Assembly: GCA_016219875.1 (NCBI GenBank) | Contig: JACRJZ010000143.1 | Span: 1-64,000, forward strand | Source of the DNA: Verrucomicrobiota bacterium | Lineage (GTDB): Bacteria; Verrucomicrobiota; Verrucomicrobiia; Limisphaerales; JACRJZ01 | Length of the DNA: 64,000 bases | Direction of reading: 5' to 3' | Shown: piece after piece, positions 33,844 through 42,038 of the stretch | Layout of the letters: every line of letters starts with the position of its first letter | Position numbering within the stretch: the stretch's first letter is position 1 | Notes under the pieces: generated by a model | Told to the model about the DNA's origin: nothing | Database searches by the model: none | Seen by the model: the letters and a program-made list of their open reading frames with translations, nothing else | Made by a program: the position numbers and the translations under genes

Positions 33844-35490
33844 CTACTTGGGAAAGCGGCCCTCCAGCATTCTCACAGCATCAGGCCTGAGGCCTTTGTC
33901 GATCTGGCACGGGACTTCAGCGTTGCGGAGATCGTTTCCCTGAAGGCACACGCCACCGCTGCGCGAGCCCGTGACTTTCAGGAAGGCCCGGGTACCGTCG
34001 CTCGCTCGCGAGTGGTGGACAACGGCGTTGGAGACCTGATTGAGCACCAGGGCCGGCGCGTCGCGATCCGGCCATGCTCCGCGCCCGACAAAGCCGTCGA
34101 GTTCCAGGTTCTGAACATCCTCAAAGTAGAGCGCGCTCTTCCAAGCTTCGAGTGCCGGCTTTCCCCAAGAGACGGCAACGCTTTTCACTTTCAGGTTTCT
34201 CGCCCGGCGGAAATCCAGCGCGTGTTCCGCCTTGTCGAAAGGCGCGAGCGAGTCGGCGGCGAGCCGCACCTTGACGTTTTCGAGGCAGATTCCTTCGAGC
34301 CAACTGTCCGCGTGTCCGTGGATGAGAGAGGATCCCGCGGCGCGCGCCCTGACATCGCGGATCGTCACGTTGCGAATGGCCCCCGGCGGCGGTTCACCGG
34401 GCTTCAGAGGCTCCTTGTTGAATTCGCTGAGCCGCGTGATGCGAAAATGGAAGGGCTGCCCATCGCCCGCCCAGAACCAGTCGAAGCGCCGGCAGTCGAT
34501 GGTGAGATGCGCGAGCAGCACGTCCGAAATCGAGCCGCCCAAGGTGGTGCTGAAGACGAAACCGCGGTTGACATTGGTCAGGACGGTGTCGCGCACGACC
34601 ACCCCGCGGATGCCGGCCTTGTTGCCTTCACTGAACTTGACTCCGGCGGACGCCGACGAGAGCCGGCAGTGGCGGACTGTGATGTTTTCGCAGGGCAGGG
34701 CGGGGCCCCACGCCTCGGCGGAGATGAACACGATGCAATCGTCCCCCGTCTCGATGGTGCAGTGGGAAACCGACACCTCTTTGCACCCGTCCAGATCAAT
34801 GCCGTCGGCCCAGACCGCTTCCTTCAGGCTGGAGCGGATGTCCAAATGCTCGAACACGGCCCGCTCGCACGCGTAGAGCGCGAGGGTCCAACTGGGTGAA
34901 CGCACGAACTTCAGTCCGCTGATCTGCACGTTCCTTGATCGCCCCAGCCAAACCAAGTGCGGGAACACTTGGCGCTGGGGAAAGCCTTTCGGAAAGGACC
35001 GCATCAGAGACTTGCCCATCGCCTGCATCTGGGTCTTGTGGTCAAAGGCGTGCTCGAAGTCGTCCTCGCGCCATTCGTACTCGGCTTGGCCGTCCACAGT
35101 GCCGGCGCCGGAAATGGAAACGTTCTCCAAGTCCTCGCCGAAAAACAGCGCGGCCTTGGAAGGAACTTGCCCGAACTCGTAGGCCTTCGGGTCGAGGGAC
35201 GCGAAGACGGTCGCCCCGGCTTGGATTTCGAACTGCACTTGACTGCGCAGGTGCAGCGTGCCGGCGGTGTAATCCCCCGGCGGGACGCGGACGATGCCGC
35301 CGCCCGCGACGGCGCAGGCGTCGATGGCTCGCTGAATGGCGGGGCGGGCGTCGTCAGCCTTTCTTCCCGTCGCTGCATAGTCCTTCACGTTGAAGATGGC
35401 GGGGCCAGAGACGTGTGGTTGGGAGCGGGCGTCTGGCACCACGGCCAGCAACGCGAGGGTCGCGAGTTTTAACAAGACGAAGGGCTTCAT
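33844..35490 (-). CDS. Secreted GH28 polygalacturonase-like enzyme
   Basis: 548 residues from MKPFVLLKLATLALLAVV with a signal peptide. The start IFNVKDYAATGRKADDARPA is the usual entry to GH28 beta-helices. Catalytic-type Asps are in WADGIDLDGC and ETGDDCIVF. The canonical GHG and RIK motifs are replaced by SAGVKFSEGN and NRGFVFST, so the substrate may differ from polygalacturonate. It is expected to cut a pectin- or rhamnogalacturonan-like glycan outside the cell. A family A hairpin lies 59 bp past its stop. Confidence 0.87.
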   Translation of the reverse strand: MKPFVLLKLATLALLAVVPDARSQPHVSGPAIFNVKDYAATGRKADDARPAIQRAIDACAVAGGGIVRVPPGDYTAGTLHLRSQVQFEIQAGATVFASLDPKAYEFGQVPSKAALFFGEDLENVSISGAGTVDGQAEYEWREDDFEHAFDHKTQMQAMGKSLMRSFPKGFPQRQVFPHLVWLGRSRNVQISGLKFVRSPSWTLALYACERAVFEHLDIRSSLKEAVWADGIDLDGCKEVSVSHCTIETGDDCIVFISAEAWGPALPCENITVRHCRLSSASAGVKFSEGNKAGIRGVVVRDTVLTNVNRGFVFSTTLGGSISDVLLAHLTIDCRRFDWFWAGDGQPFHFRITRLSEFNKEPLKPGEPPPGAIRNVTIRDVRARAAGSSLIHGHADSWLEGICLENVKVRLAADSLAPFDKAEHALDFRRARNLKVKSVAVSWGKPALEAWKSALYFEDVQNLELDGFVGRGAWPDRDAPALVLNQVSNAVVHHSRASDGTRAFLKVTGSRSGGVCLQGNDLRNAEVPCQIDKGLRPDAVRMLEGRFPK

Positions 35491-35570
35491 AAACTGATGT
35501 CCGGCCGGCTTTCGCTTCACGGCGCAATCTGGGATCATTTCGCGCCGGCTGCCAGTCCAGAGTGTCGGCA

Positions 35571-35687
35571 GGGCTGATTCAAGAAGGAGCGCGGGCAGCC
35601 TGCCCGCGTGTTTCTCGCTCCCATTCTTGATGGAACGCGCGGGCAGGCTGCCCGCGCTCCTCTCCACATGTTTCTGGAATCAGCCCT
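35571..35687. repeat. Family E long inverted repeat
   Basis: Outer arms GGGCTGATTC (35571) and GAATCAGCCC (35678) enclose two inner palindromes GCGGGCAGCCTGCCCGC and GCGGGCAGGCTGCCCGC. The whole element could form a cruciform. It lies between the divergent GH28 and GNAT genes. Confidence 0.8.
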
Positions 35688-35812
35688 GAGAGTGTCCGTC
35701 ACAACTCAAGTTCTGCCTTGCCCGCCGCCGCGGATTCCGGTATGGCGTGGGCCGCAAGCTGAAGAGTGAACATGAACAACAAGCTGCCAAAGTCACACCG
35801 AAGGAAGAACCC

Positions 35813-36754
35813 ATGAAAACCTCTGCCTGTGTGTTGAGGTCCATGACTCAGGAGGACGTTCCTGCTTACGGGCGGATGTTGAAGCGCGCGTTCAACACCT
35901 GGTACTGGAACCACGGCTGGGGCCAGGACTACTTCCAGTGCGACGAACGGGAGTTGGGCATTTTCTGGGACATCTACCGCCAGATCAGCCCGGGGCATTG
36001 TTTTGTCGCCGTCGAGCCGGATTCGGGGGCATTGATGGGCGCCTGCTTTTACCACCCTCGCGAGCATCACGTCACCCTGGGCATCATGGCGGTCGAGCCC
36101 GATCACTTCCGGCGCGGCGTGGGCAAGCAGCTTGTCAACCGCATCATCGAGTTCACGGAAAGCCACGGCTACGCGGCCCTGCGGTTGGTGGGCAGCGCCT
36201 GCAACATGAATTCCTTCTCGCTCTACAACCGGGCGGGATTCGTGCCGCGCGTGACCTACCAGGACATGGTGGTTCGCGTCCCTGCGTCCGGCTTGGAACA
36301 GTCCAGTCCGCTCGACGCGCGGGTGCGCGGGGCGTCGGTGACGGATGTCGCCGCCATCAAGTCGCTGGAGTTGGAGATCAGCGGCATCTGCCGGGAGGGC
36401 GACTACCGCTTCTGCATCGACAACCCGGTCGGCTGTCTGCATGCCTCCGTCCTGGACGCAAACGGCGCCGGCCTGAGCGGCTTCGCGGCGTCGGTGCGGC
36501 ATCCGGCCTTGCACATGATCGGCCCGGCCTTCGCCCGAACCGAACCGGAAATGCTCGCGTTGCTGCTCAAGGAACTGGATCGCTTCCGTGGCGAGGCCGT
36601 GCTGGTGGCCATTCCCATGGACCGGCGGCAACTCGTGGAAACGCTCTATCGCTGCGGAGCGGTCAACGTGGAAACGCACCTGTTTCAGGTGCGTGGCAAA
36701 TTCCAGCCGTTCCAGGGCGTGAACTTGCCCAGCTTTCTGCCGGAGACGGGCTAG
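35813..36754 (+). CDS. GNAT acetyltransferase, possibly double domain
   Basis: 313 residues starting at the ATG preceded by AAGGAAG at a good distance (MKTSACVLRSMTQED). Residues 5-155 are a GNAT domain with the acetyl-CoA loop in VEPDHFRRGVGKQLVNRII and NSFSLYNRAGF. The second half (about 170-310; VRGASVTDVAAIKSLELE; RTEPEMLALLLKELDRF) looks like a second, degenerate GNAT fold. The acceptor is unknown. The upstream extension to 35747 was rejected because of the ribosome site. Confidence 0.87.
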   Translation: MKTSACVLRSMTQEDVPAYGRMLKRAFNTWYWNHGWGQDYFQCDERELGIFWDIYRQISPGHCFVAVEPDSGALMGACFYHPREHHVTLGIMAVEPDHFRRGVGKQLVNRIIEFTESHGYAALRLVGSACNMNSFSLYNRAGFVPRVTYQDMVVRVPASGLEQSSPLDARVRGASVTDVAAIKSLELEISGICREGDYRFCIDNPVGCLHASVLDANGAGLSGFAASVRHPALHMIGPAFARTEPEMLALLLKELDRFRGEAVLVAIPMDRRQLVETLYRCGAVNVETHLFQVRGKFQPFQGVNLPSFLPETG

Positions 36755-36907
36755 CGCGCCGGACGGCAACAAAGTATCGGAACCGGTGACAAAAAGAGTG
36801 GCGGCGACCTGCCGGGGGCGGTAGCGTCCGCCAGCATGAATTCCATGTTAGACGCCGCAGCCATGTGAACGACGAAGCGCCTCGATCCGCACTACCCCAT
36901 CCACTCC

Positions 36908-38266
36908 ATGAACTCAACTCCCCACACCCAGGCCGGCGAAAGCCGCCGCGTTTTCATCAAGAAGGCCGCCACCGTGACGGCCCTGGCCGCCGCCAGTAGT
37001 TGGCTCAAGACGCCCGTGTACGGCCAGAGCCAGGCGCCGTCCGCCGGGCGGGTCATCGGGGCGAATGACCGCATCGCCGTGGCCTACATCGGCACGGGCA
37101 GCCAGGGGCAAAACCACATTCGGAACCAGCAGAAGCACGCGGCGGCCAACAACATCACTCAAGCCGCCGTCTGCGACCTCTACCAAAGGCGCCTCGAACA
37201 GGCGCGCGAAATCATCGGTTTGTCCCCGAGCGACACGTATGCCGACCACCGAACGCTGCTGGAGCGAAAGGACGTTGACGCCGTGATTGTCTCGACGGTG
37301 GATGTCTGGCACGCGCAGGTCACGCTCGACGCTCTGGCCGCGGGCAAGCACGTCTATTGCGAGAAGCCCATGGCCCGCTACTTGCCGGAGGGGTTCGAGG
37401 TGTACGACGCGGTCAAGCGCGCGGGCAAGGTCTTCCAGATTGGCTCCCAGTTCTGCGCCGACCCCAAGATTCACAAAGCCGCCGAATGGATTCTCGCGGG
37501 CAAGCTGGGGCCGCTCGTGTGGGGGCAAGGCTCCTACTGCCGGAACAATTATCCGCGCAGTGAGTGGACCTATCCCATCGACAAGGAGGCCAACGAGGGC
37601 AACCTCGACTGGGCGCGCTGGCAGGGCAAAGCGAAGAAAGTGTTGTGGGACCCGAACCGGTATTTCAGTTGGCACAAATTCTACGACTACAACTCCGGCA
37701 TCCTGGGTAATCTGCTCGCGCACAAATTTATGCCGATGATGCAGGCCACGGGCCGCCCGGAGTTTCCCCGCCGGGTCTGCTGCACCGGCACGCACAAGGT
37801 TTCCACCGACCGCGAGATCACCGACACCACGCACCTGCTGGCGGAGTATCCAAGCGGGCTTACGTTCGTCGTCGCAGGCAGCATTGTGAACGAACAGGGT
37901 TTGCCCGACATCATTCGCGGCCTCAAAGGCACGCTTTACCTCGCGACGAGCAAGAACAAGGTGGAGTTCAAGCCGGAGCGGCCCTTTGCCGAGGAACTCG
38001 AAGCCGAAACCTTCGAACATCCGCAGCCCGAAGGCGACCTAGCCGCGCTGGAGAAGAATTTCTTCGACTGCGTGCGCTCTGGAGCTACGCCCTACGGCAA
38101 CGTCGATCTGGCGATCCGCTGCCACACGGTGCTGTGTCTGGCGGAGATGGCCGAGCGCCTGAGCCTGACGCTGCTCTTCGACGAGAAGACGCGGACCATC
38201 AAGACGGGCGAAGGCAAAGTCGTCCCGCCGCTCAACTACGACACGGTGTTGCCGAAAGCGGGTTGA
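36908..38266 (+). CDS. Tat-targeted Gfo/Idh/MocA oxidoreductase
   Basis: 452 residues. A twin-arginine signal (ESRRVFIKKAATVTALAAAS) is followed by a Rossmann domain (IAVAYIGTGSQGQNHI) and the family's EKP motif in HVYCEKPMARY. The C-terminal alpha/beta domain carries EWTYPIDKEANEGNLDW and a bacterial OxRD-type tail. These exported oxidoreductases use a tightly bound NAD(P) to oxidise or isomerise sugars or inositols. It begins the plus-strand catabolic block and is separated from the next member by 336 bp of repeats. Confidence 0.92.
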   Translation: MNSTPHTQAGESRRVFIKKAATVTALAAASSWLKTPVYGQSQAPSAGRVIGANDRIAVAYIGTGSQGQNHIRNQQKHAAANNITQAAVCDLYQRRLEQAREIIGLSPSDTYADHRTLLERKDVDAVIVSTVDVWHAQVTLDALAAGKHVYCEKPMARYLPEGFEVYDAVKRAGKVFQIGSQFCADPKIHKAAEWILAGKLGPLVWGQGSYCRNNYPRSEWTYPIDKEANEGNLDWARWQGKAKKVLWDPNRYFSWHKFYDYNSGILGNLLAHKFMPMMQATGRPEFPRRVCCTGTHKVSTDREITDTTHLLAEYPSGLTFVVAGSIVNEQGLPDIIRGLKGTLYLATSKNKVEFKPERPFAEELEAETFEHPQPEGDLAALEKNFFDCVRSGATPYGNVDLAIRCHTVLCLAEMAERLSLTLLFDEKTRTIKTGEGKVVPPLNYDTVLPKAG

Positions 38267-38296
38267 TCGCAAACTCTCGTAGCAGAACCGTGTCCC

Positions 38297-38372
38297 CGTA
38301 GCGGCGCCTCGGCAGAGCGCCGCCATTCTTGGGGTGCTGGAAACAACGCCGCTCTGCCGAGACGCCGTTGCG
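38297..38372. repeat. Family B palindromic repeat, full copy 1
   Basis: Arms CGTAGCGGCGCCTCGGCAGAGC and GCTCTGCCGAGACGCCGTTGCG enclose a ~30-nt loop. It lies directly downstream of the first Gfo/Idh gene, where it could work as a terminator. Confidence 0.85.
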
Positions 38373-38428
38373 CCGAGGTTCATCGCCGCGAAGCCCCGAT
38401 GTGCCGCGTGAGGCAATTTCAAAACTCG

Positions 38429-38493
38429 GTAGCAGCCGACGTGAGGAGGCTCAGACTTCAAGGGAAACAGAGCCTTCTCACGTCGGCTGCTAC
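38429..38493. repeat. Family A palindromic repeat, copy 4
   Basis: A 65-nt hairpin with arm GTAGCAGCCGACGTGAGGAG, flanked by ATTTCAAAACTC on the left and GGTTTTGAAG on the right, so the symmetry extends beyond the arms. It lies 57 bp after a family B copy. Confidence 0.9.
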
Positions 38494-38602
38494 GGTTTTG
38501 AAGAAGGCTCGCGTGTCGGGAAAATACCACAACTCGCGACAAATCGTGTAGTGCTGAGCTGCCGCGCCGCTTACGGTGGGCGGTGCCTTTGTTTGGCGTG
38601 TC

Positions 38603-39646
38603 ATGAAAAAACACAACGTCGGCATCGTGGGCTACGGCTGGGCCGCGGGAGCGCACCTCGAAGCCATCCAGCGCAGCGCGCTTGGCCGAGTGACGGCGAT
38701 TTGTTCGTCGCGCAAGCTCGACGCCGGGGAACTCTCCGCGCGGCACGGGTGTCCGCTGCGGACCTACACGGACTTCGACGCAATGTTGAAGGACCCGGAG
38801 GTCGAGGTGGTGTCGATTTGCAGTTATCACAAGCAGCATCCCGCGCAAGTCATCGCCGCCGCCCGCGTCGGCAAGCACCTCATCGTGGAGAAGCCGCTGG
38901 CGCTGTCGTTGGCCGACCTGCGGGCCATCGAGAAGGCCGTGCGCGCGGCGGGGGTGAAGTTCTGCCTCTGCTTCGAGCTGCGGTTCTCGGCGCAGTTCCG
39001 CGTCATCAAGTCGCTGCTCGACCGCGGCCTGCTGGGCCAGTTGCACTACGCCGAACTGGATTACTACCACGGCATCGGCCCGTGGTATCGCGAGTTCGAG
39101 TGGTGTACGACAATGGCCGACTGCGGCAGCGCGCTGCTCGAAGCCGGTTGTCACGCGATGGACGCGCTCTTGCTCTGCCTGCCGGGCGAGGTCGAGGAAG
39201 TCGTTTCCTACGGCGCGAAATCTTCGCATCCGACCTACGCGCCCTACGAGTATCCGTCCACGACCGCCACGTTGCTGAGGTTCAAGAATGGCACGGTGGG
39301 CAAGTGCGCGGCGGTGATTGACTGTTGGCAGCCGTACTACTTCCACACCCATCTGGTCGGAAGCGAAGGCAGCCTCCTGGACAACAAATTCCATTCGAAC
39401 CTGCTCGAAGGCCCGAGCCGCCAGGCCTGGAGCCAGCTTTCCTTCCAGCCGGTGGATTCGGGCGACGTGGCGGACCACCCATACCAGACGCAGTTCGACG
39501 CCTTCTTCGCCGCGCTCGAACGGGGTGAAGACATGCCGCTGACGAACCTGGCCGAAGCCGTCCGCACGCACGAAGTCATCTTCGCCGCCGACCTGTCGTG
39601 GAAGGAGAAGCGGCCCGTGAAGCTCGCTGAAATCCGCGGCCGTTGA
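38603..39646 (+). CDS. Cytoplasmic Gfo/Idh/MocA oxidoreductase
   Basis: 347 residues with no signal peptide, starting MKKHNVGIVGYGWAAGAHLE with the Rossmann glycine motif at once. EKP lies in LIVEKPLALS, and the second domain starts FCLCFELRFSAQFRVIK, with AGCHAMDALLLCL giving the family His/Asp pair. It probably oxidises a keto- or amino-sugar or cyclitol. It is 36 bp from the DegT aminotransferase downstream, and the pair resembles oxidation/transamination couples of amino-sugar or aminocyclitol pathways. Confidence 0.92.
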   Translation: MKKHNVGIVGYGWAAGAHLEAIQRSALGRVTAICSSRKLDAGELSARHGCPLRTYTDFDAMLKDPEVEVVSICSYHKQHPAQVIAAARVGKHLIVEKPLALSLADLRAIEKAVRAAGVKFCLCFELRFSAQFRVIKSLLDRGLLGQLHYAELDYYHGIGPWYREFEWCTTMADCGSALLEAGCHAMDALLLCLPGEVEEVVSYGAKSSHPTYAPYEYPSTTATLLRFKNGTVGKCAAVIDCWQPYYFHTHLVGSEGSLLDNKFHSNLLEGPSRQAWSQLSFQPVDSGDVADHPYQTQFDAFFAALERGEDMPLTNLAEAVRTHEVIFAADLSWKEKRPVKLAEIRGR

Positions 39647-39649
39647 GAA

Positions 39650-39680
39650 TCTCAAATGTGAAATCTCGAATCTGAAATCC
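39650..39680. repeat. Family F AT-rich repeat in an operon gap
   Basis: ATCTCAAATGTGAAATCTCG and AATCTGAAATCC fill almost the whole gap between the oxidoreductase stop and the aminotransferase start, where the ribosome site should be. A related tract follows the aminotransferase. Confidence 0.75.
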
Positions 39681-39682
39681 CC

Positions 39683-40954
39683 ATGACTGCACTCGCCATC
39701 CACGGCGGCGCGCCCGCCGTCAAAGACAAACTCCCTCACTGGCCCAGTTTCGATGAGGCGGCCATCCGCTCCGTCGAGGAGACGCTCCGCTCCGGCAAAG
39801 TGAATTACTGGACCGGCAAGAAGGGCATGGAGTTCGAGCGACGTTTCGCCGAGTGGCAGGGCAGCCGATACGCCGTCAGCGTGGCCACGGGCACCGCGGC
39901 GTTGCACGTCGGCCTCACCGTGCTGGGCATCGGCCCCGGCGACGAGGTCATTGTGCCGAGCTACACGTTCATCGCGTCGAGTTTTTCCATCGTGCAGGCC
40001 GGCGCCATCCCGCGGTTCGCCGACGTGAATCTCGACGACCACTGTCTCAGAGTGGAGTCGGCGGAGCACCTCGTCACCGATCGCACCAAGGCCATCATGC
40101 CCGTCCATCTTTATGGCAACGTCTGCGACATGGACGCGATTGGGGCTTTCGCGAAGCGGCACAAGCTGTTCGTCATTGAAGACAATGCGGAGGCCTTTGG
40201 CGGCGTTTTCAAAGGCAAGAAGACCGGCACGCTGGGCGACATTGCCGGTTGCAGCTTCTGTCAGAACAAGACCTTCACCACCGGCGGCGAAGGCGGCATG
40301 GTCACGACCGACAACGAGGACCTGGCGTGGGCCGCGCGCAGTTTTCGCGACCACGGCTACGACGTGAAGGACCGGCTCAACCTCCTCGAAATGGAGCAGA
40401 AGCTTTCGTACATCCACAACATGGTCGGCTGGAACTATCGCCTGACCGAGATGCAGTCCGCCATTGGCCTGGCTGAGTTGGAGCGCATGGACAACTGGAA
40501 CCTGCCGCGCCGCCGCCGCAACGCGCACATCATCCTCGACGCGCTGAAGGACGAGCCGCTCATCAAGACGCGGCCCATCGACACGCCCGAGCGCCAGAAC
40601 GGCTGGTACGTGCTGGCCTTCTCGCTCGGCATCGAGAACATGCGTTGCGACATCGGCGAGTTCGTGAAGGCCGCCGCCGCCGAGGGCGCGCCTTGCTGGA
40701 AGGTCTTCTGGCCGCAGTGCCACACGGAGCGCGCGTTTCGCGAGGGCAATGCTTTTGGCCGCTCCGGCTTTCCGTTCAAGTCGAAGGAATACACGACGGC
40801 CGCCAGCGCGGACTACGGTCAGGTCGAAGTGCCGAACGCGCTCTGGCATCAGAGCCACACCTTCACTTGCTTCGCCTATCCGACTTACGAGCCGCACCAT
40901 TGCGAGCAAATCGGCGCGGCGCTGAAGAAAGTGATTCGGGCGTATGCGCGCTGA
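39683..40954 (+). CDS. Cytoplasmic DegT/DnrJ/EryC1/StrS aminotransferase
   Basis: 423 residues starting MTALAIHGGAPAVKDKLP, no signal peptide. The PLP site has D167 (VIEDNAEAFGG) and Schiff-base lysine K196 (CQNKTFTTGGEGG). VATGTAALHVGL and PSYTFIASSF are typical. It would transfer an amino group to or from a keto-sugar or keto-cyclitol. Its neighbours on both sides are Gfo/Idh oxidoreductases, and the downstream gene begins inside its 3' end (ATG at 40944). AT-rich family F tracts flank the gene. Confidence 0.93.
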   Translation: MTALAIHGGAPAVKDKLPHWPSFDEAAIRSVEETLRSGKVNYWTGKKGMEFERRFAEWQGSRYAVSVATGTAALHVGLTVLGIGPGDEVIVPSYTFIASSFSIVQAGAIPRFADVNLDDHCLRVESAEHLVTDRTKAIMPVHLYGNVCDMDAIGAFAKRHKLFVIEDNAEAFGGVFKGKKTGTLGDIAGCSFCQNKTFTTGGEGGMVTTDNEDLAWAARSFRDHGYDVKDRLNLLEMEQKLSYIHNMVGWNYRLTEMQSAIGLAELERMDNWNLPRRRRNAHIILDALKDEPLIKTRPIDTPERQNGWYVLAFSLGIENMRCDIGEFVKAAAAEGAPCWKVFWPQCHTERAFREGNAFGRSGFPFKSKEYTTAASADYGQVEVPNALWHQSHTFTCFAYPTYEPHHCEQIGAALKKVIRAYAR

Positions 40955-42038
40955 ATCTGAAATCTCAAATCGCCAATCTCAAATCACCCGCCGGGTGCGA
41001 TGGGGCGTCCTCGGCTCAGGCGGCATCGCCCGGCGCCGGACTATTCCTGAAGGCATCGTCCCGGCGCGCAACGCCGAGTTGGTCGCGGTGTTCGACGTGA
41101 ACGCTGCGGCCAACGCCGATGTGGCAAAGCAATTTGGGGCACGCGCGGTCGGCAGCGTGGCTGAATTGCTCAAGGCTGACGTTGATGCGGTGTATGTCGC
41201 TTCGCCGCCGAAGGTTCATCGCGGGCAAACCCTCGCCTGTGCGCAAGCCGGCAAGCACGTGCTTTGCGAGAAACCCCTCGGCCTGACGGTCGCCGATGCC
41301 GAGGCGATGCTGGCCGCGTGTCAGCAAGCCGGCGTGCGCCTCGGCACCGCGTTCATGATGCGCTTTCACGCCCAGCACCAGGCCGCCCTCCAACTCATCC
41401 GCGACGGCCAGCTCGGCCGGCCCGTTTTCGCCCGCGCCCAGCTTTCCTGCTGGTATCCGCTCCTGGCTGGCGCGTGGCGGCAAGACCCGGCGGCGGGCGG
41501 CGGCGGCGCGCTCATGGACATGGGCGGGCACTGCATCGACTTGCTCGAAATGTTTTTCGGCCCCGTGCGCGCGGTGAGTTGTTTCACGAACCGCACCATT
41601 CACGACTACGCCTCCGAGGACAGCGCCGTCGCCTCGCTCCAGTTTGCCAACGGCGCTCTCGGAGTCGTGGACGCTTTCTTCTGTGTGCCCGACGAAGCGA
41701 GCCAGAACCGGCTGGAGCTTTACGGGTCGCTCGGCAGCATCCTCGCCAAAGGCACGATTGGCCAAAGCGACCGCGGCGAAATGGTGGCCTGTTTGAAAAA
41801 GAACGGCGCCGACTACGACGCCCAGCAGACCCGCCCCTCGGGCGGCGCCGTGCTGATTGACCCGACGCCAGTGAACATGTATCAGGCCGAGATTGAGGAA
41901 TTCAGCCAGGCGCTGCTCGATGGCCGCGAGCTGTCGAACCACGCGCAACTCGGCCTGCAAAGCCAGCGTGTGCTGGCAGCTTGCTACGAATCGGCAAAGA
42001 CACGCCAAGCCATCGAAGTCAATCCACCCAGTCTATGA
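40944..42038 (+). CDS. Gfo/Idh/MocA oxidoreductase with repeat-coded N-terminus
   Basis: 364 residues if it starts at the ATG overlapping the aminotransferase end. Its first ~15 residues (ESEISNRQSQITRR) are encoded by an AT-rich repeat; the conserved domain starts VRWGVLGSGGIARRRTIPEG, so a GTG at 40995 is a realistic alternative start. EKP occurs in VLCEKPLGLT, and DMGGHCIDLLEMFF carries the second-domain His/Asp. Its stop overlaps the ATG of the ceramidase-like gene (ATGA). Likely the same pathway as the two genes before it. Confidence 0.92.
   Translation: MRAESEISNRQSQITRRVRWGVLGSGGIARRRTIPEGIVPARNAELVAVFDVNAAANADVAKQFGARAVGSVAELLKADVDAVYVASPPKVHRGQTLACAQAGKHVLCEKPLGLTVADAEAMLAACQQAGVRLGTAFMMRFHAQHQAALQLIRDGQLGRPVFARAQLSCWYPLLAGAWRQDPAAGGGGALMDMGGHCIDLLEMFFGPVRAVSCFTNRTIHDYASEDSAVASLQFANGALGVVDAFFCVPDEASQNRLELYGSLGSILAKGTIGQSDRGEMVACLKKNGADYDAQQTRPSGGAVLIDPTPVNMYQAEIEEFSQALLDGRELSNHAQLGLQSQRVLAACYESAKTRQAIEVNPPSL
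40950..40989. repeat. Family F AT-rich repeat across a gene junction
   Basis: AATCTGAAATCTCAAATC and AATCTCAAATCAC span the aminotransferase stop and the first codons of the next gene, creating both the junction and an N-terminal extension. Confidence 0.75.

Noticed and set aside
38039..40909. A 956-codon open frame on the minus strand
   Set aside because: It lies opposite three well-supported plus-strand genes; its translation has the His/Val/Arg-rich look of antisense high-GC DNA and no family features.
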